A DNA stretch of 64,000 nucleotides from Starkeya sp. ORNL1 (GCF_012971745.1 NZ_CP048834.1:1364001-1428000); one strand, 5' to 3'; counted from the first letter of the stretch, positions 53,263 to 62,261 are shown. Translations and numbers: made by a program. The notes: generated by a model from the sequence alone, not told the origin.

Positions 53263-54411
53263 TCACGCCACGGGCAGTGCCCGTCCCGTCGGTCCGTCGA
53301 ACAGGATCAGCCCCTCGGCCGGCAGAGCGAGGCCGACCGGACGGCCGATGCCGCCGCCCTCACCGAGCGCGCCGGCGGCCGCCATGGTGGTCTTGGCCTT
53401 CACCAGCAGCCCGCCGAGATCCAACGTGAGGATCGCGTGCTTGCCGAACGGCTCGTTGGAATAGATCTCGGCACCGAGCGCGCCCGGCATATCGGCAGGC
53501 ACCACCGTCACCGCATCCGGGCGCACGCCGAGCACCACGTCGCCGCTCATGCTGAGGCCCGCGGCATGCGCCAGCGGTGCCGGCAGCGGCAGGCGCAGCT
53601 CACGCCGGGCGAAGCAGCGCGCCCCGGCCTCCTCCACCAGTGTGCCCGGTACCAGATTCATCGGGGGATCACCGAGCAGGCGGGCGACGCGGGTGCTGAC
53701 CGGGTTCAGCCAGATCTCCTCCGGCGTGCCTACCTGCTCGATCCTGCCGCCATCGATCACCGCCACCCGGTCGCCGACCGAGAGCGCCTCCATGCCGTCC
53801 GGCGTCGCCCAGATGGCGGGCGCCGGCTGGCCGGCGAGCCGGCGGCGGATCTCGCCGCGCAGCTTGTGGCGCAGCTTGGCGTCGAGATGGGAGATCGGCT
53901 CGTCGAGCAGGAACAGCGCCGGCTGCTGCACCAGCGTGCGGGCGAGCGCGGCGCGCTGCTTCTGGCCTCCGGACAGCGCGCCCGGCAGGCGGGCGTCGAG
54001 CTGGCGGATCTCCAGCAGTTCCAGCACCTCGTCGACACGCCGGTTGGCGGTCGCCAGATCAGCCCGCACATTTGGCGCCAGCAAGGGCGAGAGCGCGTTC
54101 TGGCGCACGGTGAGGTGCGGATAGAGCGCGTAGGATTCGAACAGGAAGGCGACGTGGCGACGGCCGGCCGGGATCGCCGCGAGATCGCCCTCGCCCAGCC
54201 GCAGCGTGCCGTGGTCCGGACGCTCCAGCCCGGCGAGGATGCGGCAGAGCGTGGTCTTGCCGGCCCCCGAAGGCCCGGTCAGCGCCAGTATCTCGCCGGG
54301 CGCGACGTCGAGATCGACGCCGTCGAGCACCTGCGTGCGGAAGCTCTTGCCGATGCCGCGGATCGTAAGGCCAGCGGCTGCGGCGACCGGCATGCGCAGC
54401 GGCGCGTTCAC
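53263..54411 (-). CDS. Carbohydrate ABC transporter ATP-binding protein, second of two
   Basis: A 382-residue ATPase with Walker A GPSGAGKTT, signature LSGGQKQR, Walker B LFLLDEP, D-loop SHLD and a C-terminal TOBE/MalK-like regulatory region (about residues 245-375). In place of the usual switch histidine a THD motif is not evident; the region reads IWATPDGMEALSV. The start is GTG 54411, overlapping the stop of the preceding ATPase gene. It forms the ATPase pair with the gene at 54408. Confidence 0.9.
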   Translation of the reverse strand: MNAPLRMPVAAAAGLTIRGIGKSFRTQVLDGVDLDVAPGEILALTGPSGAGKTTLCRILAGLERPDHGTLRLGEGDLAAIPAGRRHVAFLFESYALYPHLTVRQNALSPLLAPNVRADLATANRRVDEVLELLEIRQLDARLPGALSGGQKQRAALARTLVQQPALFLLDEPISHLDAKLRHKLRGEIRRRLAGQPAPAIWATPDGMEALSVGDRVAVIDGGRIEQVGTPEEIWLNPVSTRVARLLGDPPMNLVPGTLVEEAGARCFARRELRLPLPAPLAHAAGLSMSGDVVLGVRPDAVTVVPADMPGALGAEIYSNEPFGKHAILTLDLGGLLVKAKTTMAAAGALGEGGGIGRPVGLALPAEGLILFDGPTGRALPVA

Positions 54412-55505
54412 GAAGCCACCTCCAGATTGCGGCCGCTCTCGGCGTCGAACACCAGCAGCCGGTCGGGATCGATGTGCAGCCCGACGGCATCGCCCGCGCG
54501 CCAGCGCGACGGGCCGGCGACTTCGGTGACGATGGTGTCGCCGGGGTTGCCGCCTTGGCCTTCCAGCCGGACGGTGAGTACATCGGCATCGCCGCGCGGC
54601 TCGCGATAGATGATGGTGCCCTTGGCGCCCTCGCCGGGCGCGGTCAGCGCGATGTGCTCAGGACGGATGCCGGCGATCACCGCCGCGCCGGGGCGGCGCG
54701 CCAGCAATTCCACGCGCCGTGCATCGAGCGTCGCCCGCCAGCCACCGCCGGCAAGCGCACCCTCCCCGACCTCAGCCGGCAGCAGGTTCATCGGCGGCTC
54801 GCCGATGAAATTAGCGACGAACAGATTGGCCGGCCGCTCATAGAGATCCTGCGGCGAGCCGACCTGTTGAAGCACGCCGTGATTCATCACCGCCACGCGA
54901 TCCGCCATGGCGATGGCCTCGGTCTGGTCGTGGGTGACGAGGATGGAGGTGACTTGCCGCAGCTTCTGCAGCCGCTTGATCTCGGCGCGCAGTTGCACCT
55001 TCTGGTCGGCATCGAGATGCGACAGTGGCTCATCGAACAGGATCACCTCGGGATCGCGCACCAGCGCGCGGCCGATGGCGATCCGCTGCTGGGCGCCACC
55101 GGACAGCCCGCGCACGCCTTGGTCGGCCATCTGGCGCAGGCCGAGCAGTTGCAGCACGCCGCCGATCCGCTCGGCCGCCGGCTGGCCGGTGATGCCGCGC
55201 ACCTTCAGCGGGAAGGCGACGTTCTCCCACACCGTCATTTGCGGGTAGAGCGCGTAGTCCTCGAACACCATGGCGATGTTGCGCTCGCCGGGCGCCAGGC
55301 GCGAGACCGGCCTGTCACCGAACCAGATCTCGCCGGAGGAGACACTCTCGATCCCCGCGGCCATTTTCAGCGTGGTGCTCTTGCCGCAGCCGGAAGGGCC
55401 GAGCAGCGCCAGCATCTCCCCGGCGTCGCAGGCGAGGTCGAGCTGCTTGACCGCATCGACCTCTCCATAACGCTTGAAAACCGAGACAAAGGCGATCGAC
55501 GACAT
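54408..55505 (-). CDS. Carbohydrate ABC transporter ATP-binding protein, first of two
   Basis: A 365-residue ATPase with Walker A GPSGCGKST, Q-loop VFEDYALYPQM, signature LSGGAQQR, Walker B VILFDEP, D-loop SHLD and switch histidine in VTHDQTEA. A regulatory C-terminal domain follows. ATG 55505 was chosen; GTG 55517 would add four residues. Two different ATPases in one CUT1 operon suggest a heterodimer, as in the rhizobial glycerol transporter; the second ATPase appears altered at the switch region. Confidence 0.9.
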   Translation of the reverse strand: MSSIAFVSVFKRYGEVDAVKQLDLACDAGEMLALLGPSGCGKSTTLKMAAGIESVSSGEIWFGDRPVSRLAPGERNIAMVFEDYALYPQMTVWENVAFPLKVRGITGQPAAERIGGVLQLLGLRQMADQGVRGLSGGAQQRIAIGRALVRDPEVILFDEPLSHLDADQKVQLRAEIKRLQKLRQVTSILVTHDQTEAIAMADRVAVMNHGVLQQVGSPQDLYERPANLFVANFIGEPPMNLLPAEVGEGALAGGGWRATLDARRVELLARRPGAAVIAGIRPEHIALTAPGEGAKGTIIYREPRGDADVLTVRLEGQGGNPGDTIVTEVAGPSRWRAGDAVGLHIDPDRLLVFDAESGRNLEVAS

Positions 55506-55517
55506 CGACGGCTCCAC

Positions 55518-55858
55518 GAGCTATGTCGATGAACTATCCAAGTTCTGTGCCAAAGTGTGCTGGTTTATAGAATCTCAGGAAAAGGCGGACTTGCGGGTGC
55601 TTGCTCAAGGCCCGCCTGCTTCGCCACTGCTCAAAAGATCATCGATAGCGTGACGCGAGGGCGCCTTCTGCGCAGGCAAACAGCAGGGCGAAACTGTACT
55701 GCTGATCTCGAACAACCTCATCCTGAGGTGCCCGGCGGTAGCCGGGCCTCGAAGGATGCCCATCCCCGATGACCGCCTTCTGCTTCAGCATCCTTCGAGG
55801 CTCGCTACGCTCGCACCTCAGGATGAGGTGGCTCGTTTAGAATCCGCCTCTCGGGCCC
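55518..55858. repeat. Intergenic region holding a complete family B repeat (55715-55829)
   Basis: ACCTCATCCTGAGGTGC at 55715-55731 pairs with GCACCTCAGGATGAGGT at 55813-55829. The rest of this stretch, which separates the first ATPase gene (55505) from cofC (55859), shows no gene. The promoter of the ABC operon should lie in 55518-55700. Genes on both sides read leftwards. Confidence 0.85.
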
Positions 55859-56560
55859 TCATCTTCCGTAGAACGAGACGCCGCTCGCGCCTCGGCCAGT
55901 TCGTCGCGGCGGCCGCAGCAGGCCCTCGTCTTCCAGCAGACGCCAGGTGCGCGGCCCCATCGGCCGGCGGGCGAGGCGTGCAATGTCGGCGGGCGTGTCG
56001 AGATCGACTGCCATGCCGGGAAAGGCACCGATGCTGGGCACGATACCGAGCCGTTCCGCGGCCGCGCGATGGGCCATGAAGCTGCCCGGCCCGAAGGCGA
56101 AATCGATCGCATCGGGCGGGCTCGCCAGCAGTGCGTTGGTCCCCTGCCCGTCATGGGCCGCAACCAGGCTGACCGCGCGGCCCTCGCCGTGTCCGGCCAG
56201 CAATCGGACGATCTCGGCGGTGGTGACGGCGGGAATATCGCCCGGCAGCACCAGCATGCCGCCCGCGCCCTCGACCTTGAGCGTGCGGGCTGCTGCTGCC
56301 AGCGTCTCGTTGAGGCCGTGATCGGCATCGGCAAGCACGCGCGCGCCATGCCGCGCGGCGATCAGGCGGGCTTCGGGCTCGCCGGTCGCCACAGCATATC
56401 CGGCCAGCCCCTCGACCCCCGCCAGCGCCGCCAGCACGTCCTCCAGCATGGCGCGCACCAGGGCCTGCCGCAGATCCGCGGGGAAAGCGGCGGCAAGGCG
56501 GCTCTTCGCGCGGGAAAACGCCTTCACCGGCACCACCGCCCAGATGCCGGCCGCGCTCAT
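55859..56560 (-). CDS. cofC: CofC, 2-phospho-L-lactate (or related) guanylyltransferase
   Basis: Makes the activated guanylyl donor used to build the phospho-side chain of F420. The 233-residue nucleotidyltransferase begins with WAVVPVKAFSRAKSRLAAAF, the family signature, and has the GT-A-like VLPGDIPAVTTAEI segment near the middle. ATG 56560 overlaps the cofD stop by four bases. In some bacteria this enzyme uses 3-phosphoglycerate or phosphoenolpyruvate rather than phospholactate; this cannot be read by eye. Confidence 0.93.
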   Translation of the reverse strand: MSAAGIWAVVPVKAFSRAKSRLAAAFPADLRQALVRAMLEDVLAALAGVEGLAGYAVATGEPEARLIAARHGARVLADADHGLNETLAAAARTLKVEGAGGMLVLPGDIPAVTTAEIVRLLAGHGEGRAVSLVAAHDGQGTNALLASPPDAIDFAFGPGSFMAHRAAAERLGIVPSIGAFPGMAVDLDTPADIARLARRPMGPRTWRLLEDEGLLRPPRRTGRGASGVSFYGR

Positions 56561-57513
56561 GCCCGGCCCCCCGCCAGCTCGGCTACGGCGGCGAGCACGG
56601 TGCGCGCGAGATAGATGCGATCGTCGAGGCTGCGCATCAGTGTCGCCGCCGCGAAGACCCGCATGCCGGCGGGCACCTCGACATCGGCGTCGAGGGCGTC
56701 GACCATGAGGCCGTCGATCAGGCCTTCATAGTGCCGCGCGACGGTGGCGGCGCTGGGTTCGAGGCCGAGCTCGGCCATCATCTTCGCGGTCGGCCCCTTC
56801 ACCGCTTGCCCGGCGATGATCGGCGAGACCGCAAGCGCCGGCACGCGCCGGGCACGCAGCGCCTCTCGCATCCCCGGCACGGCGAGGATGGGATCGACCG
56901 ACAGATACGGGTTAGACGGGCAGATGATGATCGCGGCCAGCGCCGGATCGGCGATGGCCGCGGCCACATCGGGCGCCATACGCGCGCTCACCGCTCCGGT
57001 GAACTCCAGCGCCTCCACTGCCGGCTCGCAGCGTCGGCGGACGAAATAATGCTGGAAGTCGAGCCAGCCCTCGTCGGTGCGCACGCGGGTGCGCACTGCG
57101 TCGTCGCTCATCGGCAGGATGCGCGAGGCGATGCCGAAGCGCTGTCGGAACGCCTCCGTCACCATGGACAGCGTCTCGCCGGCCCCGAGGCGCCTAGTGC
57201 GCTCGACATGGGTGGCGAGGTCCCCGTCGCCGAGCAGGAACCAGCTCTCGCCGCCGAGCGCAGCAATCGCCTTCATGAAGGTCCAGGTCTCGTCGCGGCG
57301 GCCCCAGCCCTTGGTGGGATCGTCGAGGCCGGCGAGGGTGTAGAGCAGCGTGTCGATGTCGGGCGATACATGCAGGCCGAGATGATTGAAATCATCGCCG
57401 GTATTCGCCACCACGGTGAGCGCGCAGGCCGGCAGCAACCGGTCGAGCCCGAGCGCGAGCTTCGCCCCGCCGATGCCGCCGGAGAGCGCCACCACCTTCG
57501 CGCCGTCGCTCAT
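56557..57513 (-). CDS. cofD: CofD, 2-phospho-L-lactate transferase
   Basis: Transfers the phospho-side chain onto Fo. The 318-residue protein starts VVALSGGIGGAKLALGLDRL (about residues 7-26) and continues VVANTGDDFNHLGLHVSPDI, both hallmarks of CofD/FbiA. It also has CPSNPYLSVDPILAVPGM and SPIIAGQAVKGPTAKMM. It overlaps cofC and cofE by four bases each, so these three are translationally coupled. Confidence 0.95.
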   Translation of the reverse strand: MSDGAKVVALSGGIGGAKLALGLDRLLPACALTVVANTGDDFNHLGLHVSPDIDTLLYTLAGLDDPTKGWGRRDETWTFMKAIAALGGESWFLLGDGDLATHVERTRRLGAGETLSMVTEAFRQRFGIASRILPMSDDAVRTRVRTDEGWLDFQHYFVRRRCEPAVEALEFTGAVSARMAPDVAAAIADPALAAIIICPSNPYLSVDPILAVPGMREALRARRVPALAVSPIIAGQAVKGPTAKMMAELGLEPSAATVARHYEGLIDGLMVDALDADVEVPAGMRVFAAATLMRSLDDRIYLARTVLAAVAELAGGRA

Positions 57514-58277
57514 CGGAACAGATCCTCCGCTGCCGGCCGGATCAGATCGATCGCCGCGCCGGGCGAGCCGGCGGGCGAGAGGCCGCGCACCAGCACCACC
57601 GGGCGCCCCTCGTCCGCCTGCCCCATCAGTAGCGAGGCGCCGGCGGCGATCTCGTCGGCGTGGCCAACCAAGGTCACCTGCAAGGGCCGGCCGAACAGGT
57701 CCGGCTCGCCGCGCCGGTCGAGCAAGGCCGGCAGGCCGGCCGCGCCGATGGCGACGCCCATGGTGCCGAGCCGCCAGGCACGGCCGAAACTGTCATTGAT
57801 CACCACGGCGATCCCGGTGCCGCTCGCAGCGCTGAGCGCCGCGCTCAGGCGCCGCGCGCTGGCGTCCGGGTCCTCCGGCAGCAGCAGCGCCATCTCGCGG
57901 CCCTCAGTCGCCACGTTCGACTGGTCGATGCCGGCATTGGCCATGATGAGGCCGAGCCGGTGCTCGACGATCAGCACGCCGGGCCGCGCCCGTACCACCC
58001 GCCGGCTCTCGCGCAAGATAAGCTCGACAAGGCGCGCATCCTTGCGGGTCTCCGCCGCCAGAGCGGTCGCCTCGGCGGAAGGCGTGACGGTGGCGAGATC
58101 GACCAACCGGCCCTCCGCTTTGGAGACGATCTTCTGTGCGAAGACCACGGCGTCGCCAGAGCAAAGCTCTAGCCCGGCCCTGGCAATGCCAGCCAGCGCC
58201 AGCGCCGCGAGATCATCGCCCGGCCCGACCAGCGGAAAGCCGGGGATGGCGACGAACTCGATGCGGGGCGCTTCCAT
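57510..58277 (-). CDS. cofE: CofE, coenzyme F420-0:L-glutamate ligase
   Basis: Adds glutamate residues to F420-0. The 255-residue protein has the CofE signatures IPGFPLVGPGDDLAALAL and VVFAQKIVSKAEGRLVDLAT near the start, GIDQSNVATEGREMALLLP in the middle and VINDSFGRAWRLGTMGVAIG later. It ends after this domain, so it lacks the nitroreductase-like C-terminal domain of mycobacterial FbiB. It lies 9 bp after the Fgd homologue. Confidence 0.95.
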   Translation of the reverse strand: MEAPRIEFVAIPGFPLVGPGDDLAALALAGIARAGLELCSGDAVVFAQKIVSKAEGRLVDLATVTPSAEATALAAETRKDARLVELILRESRRVVRARPGVLIVEHRLGLIMANAGIDQSNVATEGREMALLLPEDPDASARRLSAALSAASGTGIAVVINDSFGRAWRLGTMGVAIGAAGLPALLDRRGEPDLFGRPLQVTLVGHADEIAAGASLLMGQADEGRPVVLVRGLSPAGSPGAAIDLIRPAAEDLFR

Positions 58278-58286
58278 GAGGCGTCC

Positions 58287-59291
58287 CTAGCCGAACTTCG
58301 CGCGCAGCTTCGGCAGCACCTCGGCCGCATAGAGGCGCAGGAAGCGCTCCTGGTCGGCGCCCGGCGCATGGAACACCAGGTGCCGGAAGCCGAGCGCGAC
58401 ATAGGCGCCGATCTTCTCGACATGCTCGTCCGGATCGGTGGAAACGATCCAGCGGCTGGCGGCGCGCTCGACGGGGAGCGCATCGGCCAGCCGCTCCATC
58501 TCCAGCGGGTCGTCGACCGACATCTTCTCTTCAGGCGACAGTGTAAGAGCCGCCCATAAGCGCGTGTCCTGCTTCGCCTTTTCCATGTCGGTGTCGAACG
58601 ACACCTTCATCTCGATCATGCGGTCGAAGCCGATCACCACGCGGCCGGATTCGGCGAGCCCTGCGGCCACGTTCGGCAGCAGCGTCTCGCTGTAGAGCGC
58701 CGGGTCCTTGCCGCTGGTGCAGATGAAGCCGTCGCCTGCGCGCCCGGCGAACTTCGCCACCAGCGGGCCGGCACCGGCAATGTAGATCGGCACCGGCTGT
58801 TCCGGCCGGTCATAGATGGTGGCGCGCTCGGTGCGGTAGAACGCGCCCTCGAAGCTGACCCGCTCCTCGCTCCACAACAGGCGGATGAGTTGCACCGCCT
58901 CGCGCAGCCGGGCGGTGCGCTCCTTCAGCTCCGGCCACGCCGCCCCGGTGGCCGGCACCTCATTGAGCGACTCGCCGGAGCCGACGCCCAGCACCACCCG
59001 TCCCGGATAGAGCTGGCCGAGCGTGCCGAAGGCCTGCGCCACCATGGAGGGGTGGTGGCGGAAGGTCGGCGTGAGCACGCTGGTGCCGAGGATGACGCGC
59101 GAAGTCGAGGCGCCGAGCGCGCCCAGCCAGGCGAGCGCCGCGGGCGCGTGGCCGCCGGTGTGGCGCCAGGGCTGGAAATGATCGCTGATGAAGACGGAAT
59201 CGAAGCCCTGCTGCTCGGCCAGCACGGCGAAATCGAGAAGGCGCCGCGCGTCGAACTGCTCCGCCGACGCCTTGTAGCCAAGTCTGAGCAC
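58287..59291 (-). CDS. F420-dependent glucose-6-phosphate dehydrogenase homologue (Fgd-like)
   Basis: Predicted to oxidise glucose-6-phosphate and reduce F420. The GTG at 59291 gives [12 protein letters not shown], matching the start of mycobacterial Fgd. The 334-residue product keeps the residues known from Fgd structures by alignment from memory: E11, H38 and W42 (SDHFQPW), E107 (GSGESLNE), and the phosphate-binding T192/K195 (CTSGK), K256 and R280. A glucose-6-phosphate role is thus likely. It opens the F420 operon, followed by cofE, cofD and cofC. An upstream in-frame ATG would add residues with no family match. Confidence 0.9.
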   Translation of the reverse strand: MLRLGYKASAEQFDARRLLDFAVLAEQQGFDSVFISDHFQPWRHTGGHAPAALAWLGALGASTSRVILGTSVLTPTFRHHPSMVAQAFGTLGQLYPGRVVLGVGSGESLNEVPATGAAWPELKERTARLREAVQLIRLLWSEERVSFEGAFYRTERATIYDRPEQPVPIYIAGAGPLVAKFAGRAGDGFICTSGKDPALYSETLLPNVAAGLAESGRVVIGFDRMIEMKVSFDTDMEKAKQDTRLWAALTLSPEEKMSVDDPLEMERLADALPVERAASRWIVSTDPDEHVEKIGAYVALGFRHLVFHAPGADQERFLRLYAAEVLPKLRAKFG

Positions 59292-59428
59292 GCCATCCCT
59301 CCGATGCGCGAGACCGCATCGGAGCATGATAGAGTGAGATGATAGTGCAGCACAATATGATAAATTATTATTCGAATACAGTTGCTTGCAATTGCCACTG
59401 ACGTCACCGCGGCTAGCGCGCGACGCGC

Positions 59429-60040
59429 TCAGGCCGCCTCGAATTCCCGAGACGCCGTGAAGAGATTGCGGCCGATGGCGCGGGCGGCATCCAGATGGAT
59501 GGCCGGATCCTGCCGGTCGGATTCGAACAGCAGTTCGGAGGTCACGACCCGCGCGCCGCAATAATCGAAGATGCCATGGTCGATCTGCGTCTTCATGGCG
59601 CCGAAATAGCCGTGCCGGGCATAGGTTCGCGTGTCGGCGCCACCAATGGCGACGAGATGGACCTTGAGGTGGCGCAGCTTCTTCACCGAACCGGCCTCGG
59701 CGCTCTCGTCATAAGCCCAGCCATTGGAAAACACGCGGTCGATCCAGCCCTTGAGCAGCCCCGGCATGGACCACCAATAGACCGGATAGACCAGCACGAG
59801 GGTATCGGCGCGATCGATCCTCGCCTGCTCGGCGGCGACATCGGCGGGGGTCGGCGCCTGCCGGCGGTGGGCGGCGTGATCGGCCAGGGTGAAGCGCGGA
59901 TCGAAGGCTTCCCCCGCCAGATCGGCGATCTCGAAGGAGTTGCCGGCATCGGAGAGGGCAATGCCCTCGCCCAGGTGCGCGGCGATGTTTTGGGTGAGCG
60001 ACTTGGGATCGGGATGCGCGACGACGATGAGCGCGTGCAT
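59429..60040 (-). CDS. Flavodoxin-fold NAD(P)H quinone oxidoreductase (NQO1/KefF family)
   Basis: A 203-residue FMN- or FAD-dependent enzyme with [20 protein letters not shown] at the N-terminus, [20 protein letters not shown] (about residues 87-106) and a late [20 protein letters not shown]. It reduces quinones or other electrophiles by two electrons. It is divergent from the TetR-type gene at 60120, with a palindromic operator between them, so regulation by that repressor is likely. Confidence 0.9.
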   Translation of the reverse strand: MHALIVVAHPDPKSLTQNIAAHLGEGIALSDAGNSFEIADLAGEAFDPRFTLADHAAHRRQAPTPADVAAEQARIDRADTLVLVYPVYWWSMPGLLKGWIDRVFSNGWAYDESAEAGSVKKLRHLKVHLVAIGGADTRTYARHGYFGAMKTQIDHGIFDYCGARVVTSELLFESDRQDPAIHLDAARAIGRNLFTASREFEAA

Positions 60041-60080
60041 GTCGGGAACTCCTGGCTATGGATTGCCGGCGAAAGGCGAA

Positions 60081-60119
60081 GCTTATATACTGTTAGTAAG
60101 TTACTTTTGGTATATAAGC
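60081..60119. promoter_or_regulatory. Symmetric TetR-type operator between quinone reductase and tetR
   Basis: GCTTATATAC (60081-60090) and GTATATAAGC (60110-60119) are exact reverse complements. The inner AGTAA-G-TTACT (60095-60105) is also palindromic, and both share the centre 60100. The element directly precedes the tetR start codon at 60120 and lies 41 bp from the start of the quinone reductase. It is a strong candidate for autoregulation and control of the divergent enzyme. Confidence 0.75.
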
Positions 60120-60764
60120 ATGTCAAGCGTCGAGCCGAAGGACCCCGCTACCAATCCGCAGCCGCGTCGCCGCCTGTTGCGCGAGGACCGGCATCGCCAG
60201 TTGATAGACGTCGCCTGGCGGCTGGTTCGTAATGAGGGAACCGAAGCGTTGACGCTCGGGCGGCTTGCCGAGCAGGCGGGCGTCACCAAGCCCGTCGTCT
60301 ATGATCATTTCGACACGCGGTCCCGGCTGCTGGCGGCGCTCTTCCAGGAGTTCGACGCACGCCAGGACGCGCTCATGGACGCCGCGCTCGAGGCCAGCGA
60401 ACCGACCTTGCCGGCCCGGGCTGCGGTCATCGCCTCCTCCTATGTTGCGTGCGTGCTGCTGCAGGGCCGAGAGATACCGGGGGTGATCGCGGCATTGGCA
60501 GGCTCGCCCGAACTCGAAAAGATCAAGCGCGACTTCGAGGTGGCGTTCATCGAGAAGTGCCGGGTGGCGCTTGCGCCGTGCACCTCGGGGGGCGCCATCG
60601 CGCCCGCCGGCCTGTGGGCCATGCTGGGAGCGGCCGAGGCATTGTCCTATGCCGCGACGACCAACGAGATCACCGCCGCGCAGGCCGAAGGCGAACTGTT
60701 CGAGATCATCGTCGCGATGGTCGCCCGAAGCGCGCGGGAGACTGGCGCGGTATCCGGGGCGTGA
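60120..60764 (+). CDS. TetR-family transcriptional regulator
   Basis: A 214-residue repressor with a low-complexity N-terminal extension, then the HTH (about residues 30-72) containing TEALTLGRLAEQAGVTKPVV and YDHFDTRSRLLAALFQEF. The remaining helical domain senses an unknown ligand. ATG 60120 is preceded immediately by the palindromic operator, so the ribosome binding site overlaps the operator or is weak. It is divergent from the quinone reductase gene. Confidence 0.9.
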   Translation: MSSVEPKDPATNPQPRRRLLREDRHRQLIDVAWRLVRNEGTEALTLGRLAEQAGVTKPVVYDHFDTRSRLLAALFQEFDARQDALMDAALEASEPTLPARAAVIASSYVACVLLQGREIPGVIAALAGSPELEKIKRDFEVAFIEKCRVALAPCTSGGAIAPAGLWAMLGAAEALSYAATTNEITAAQAEGELFEIIVAMVARSARETGAVSGA

Positions 60765-60844
60765 CGCCAGCGCTACTCGTCACGCCATCCGCCGACGCCC
60801 CTCACCCGCGCCCGAAGGGGCCGAACGCGCAATGTATCAGCGGT

Positions 60845-61531
60845 TCAGAAGCCGAGGCGGCGCAGATCCTCCGGGACGAACATCTGGCCGCTGCGATTCT
60901 TCACGCTTGGCAATTCGGCGACCTTCGCGCGCCAGGCGACCAGCGTGGAACAATCCTCCGGCACGGCGATGCCGGCGGCATCGGCGAACATCAGCCCGGC
61001 AAAGACGGTGATATCCGCCATCGAGAACGCGTCGCCGGCGACGAATGGCTGGCTCCGCAGCACCGTATTGAAATACGCCATGCCGCGCAGCGCCTTGTCG
61101 CGCTGGCGATTTCCCCAGTCCTGGCGGCCCGCCCATTCAGGGCTTTTGAACGCCTGGAGATCGGGGCCCAGGCCCGGTGTCGCGTGGTGGAAATAGATTC
61201 CGACCGGGTCGAGCAGCTCGGCTTCCGCCCGTCGCTGCATCATGTGGATGAGCGCCTTCTGCTTCGGCGTCGTGCCGGTCAGCGTCGGATGTCCATCAAG
61301 ATTGTCGAGATACTCGGTGATCGCCGTGGATTCTGCGATGTAGGTGCCATCGTCGAGCTGCAGCACCGGCAGAACGCCGGAGGGGTTCTTTTCCAGGAAA
61401 GCGGGCTGCTGGTGCTCGGCGGCGATCAGGTCGACGGAGACGAACTCGACTTGGGATTCGAGCGCCTTTTCAGCCAGGACGATGCGGATACGGGCCGGGT
61501 TGGGAAAGCCGGGACGATCGAAAATTCTCAT
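60845..61531 (-). CDS. Glutathione S-transferase-family protein
   Basis: A 228-residue GST. The N-terminal thioredoxin-like domain begins MRIFDRPGFPNPARIRIVLA and has the glutathione-site motif ESTAITEYLDNLDG (about 67-80). The all-helical C-terminal domain contains the N-capping stretch FSMADITVFAGLMF. ATG 61531 was chosen over 61609. It is divergent from the second TetR gene and shares the operator region with it, so it is probably repressed by that protein. Detoxification of an electrophile is the likely role. Confidence 0.92.
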   Translation of the reverse strand: MRIFDRPGFPNPARIRIVLAEKALESQVEFVSVDLIAAEHQQPAFLEKNPSGVLPVLQLDDGTYIAESTAITEYLDNLDGHPTLTGTTPKQKALIHMMQRRAEAELLDPVGIYFHHATPGLGPDLQAFKSPEWAGRQDWGNRQRDKALRGMAYFNTVLRSQPFVAGDAFSMADITVFAGLMFADAAGIAVPEDCSTLVAWRAKVAELPSVKNRSGQMFVPEDLRRLGF

Positions 61532-61554
61532 TGCGATGACCTTTGTTTGTCTGT

Positions 61555-61630
61555 CTATCGATAGATAGATACGATGGAGTCGAGTAGGCCTTTGCAGTTT
61601 CGACGTCAAGAACTATCTATCGAGTGATAG
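61555..61630. promoter_or_regulatory. Paired CTATC-N4-GATAG operators between gst and tetR
   Basis: Two sites share CTATC-N4-GATAG: 61555-61568 (spacer GATA, inside the 12-bp palindrome TCTATCGATAGA, 61554-61565) and 61617-61630 (spacer GAGT). They flank the region from which the two divergent genes must be transcribed. Such spaced inverted pentamers fit a TetR dimer. The regulator at 61644 is the natural candidate. Confidence 0.7.
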
Positions 61631-61643
61631 GCAAGGTTCCATC

Positions 61644-62216
61644 ATGGCGAAAACGAAGTCGGATATGCGCGAAGCGGTGATGGCGGCGGCTAAAGCCACC
61701 GTGCAGGCACACGGCTATAACGCGCTGAGCTTTCGCGAGATCGCGAAGGAGGTCGGGATAAAAAGTGCCAGCGTGCACTATCACTTCCCGACCAAGGGCG
61801 ATCTCGGGGCGGCGCTGGCACGCCGCTACACCGAGGATGGCGCGGCCTATCTCGGGGGACTGCTGGCCGGGTCGAGTGACCCGACATGGTGCATGGACCG
61901 GTACACCGAGATCTTTCGCTCGGTTCTCGCCAACAATAATCGCATGTGCCTGTACGGCATCATGAGCGCTGAACTCGACGACCTCCCGCCCGAGGTCAGG
62001 ACCGAGATCGACAGGTTCGCCGCGATGAATGTCGGCTGGATCACGCAAGTTCTGGCGTTGGCGAAGCCTGATGCAGACGAGCAGGCTTTGAGCGAGCACG
62101 CGATGGCGATCTTCTCAGCCATCGAAGGCGCCCAGCTCGTCGCCCGTAGCTGCCAGGATATCGGGGTCTATGACCAGACTGTCCGAACCTATCGCGCGAC
62201 CGGGCTCATTCCGTAA
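61644..62216 (+). CDS. TetR-family transcriptional regulator
   Basis: A 190-residue repressor. The HTH is clear (HGYNALSFREIAKEVGIKSAS followed by VHYHFPTKGDLGAALARRYT, about residues 22-62). The C-terminal domain resembles other TetR proteins that sense small organic molecules. It is divergent from the GST gene and separated by the CTATC-N4-GATAG operator pair. Confidence 0.9.
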   Translation: MAKTKSDMREAVMAAAKATVQAHGYNALSFREIAKEVGIKSASVHYHFPTKGDLGAALARRYTEDGAAYLGGLLAGSSDPTWCMDRYTEIFRSVLANNNRMCLYGIMSAELDDLPPEVRTEIDRFAAMNVGWITQVLALAKPDADEQALSEHAMAIFSAIEGAQLVARSCQDIGVYDQTVRTYRATGLIP

Positions 62217-62261
62217 GCGCACCGCGACCGCTCATTCGCCGGCCACTCACTTCCCGGCCGC

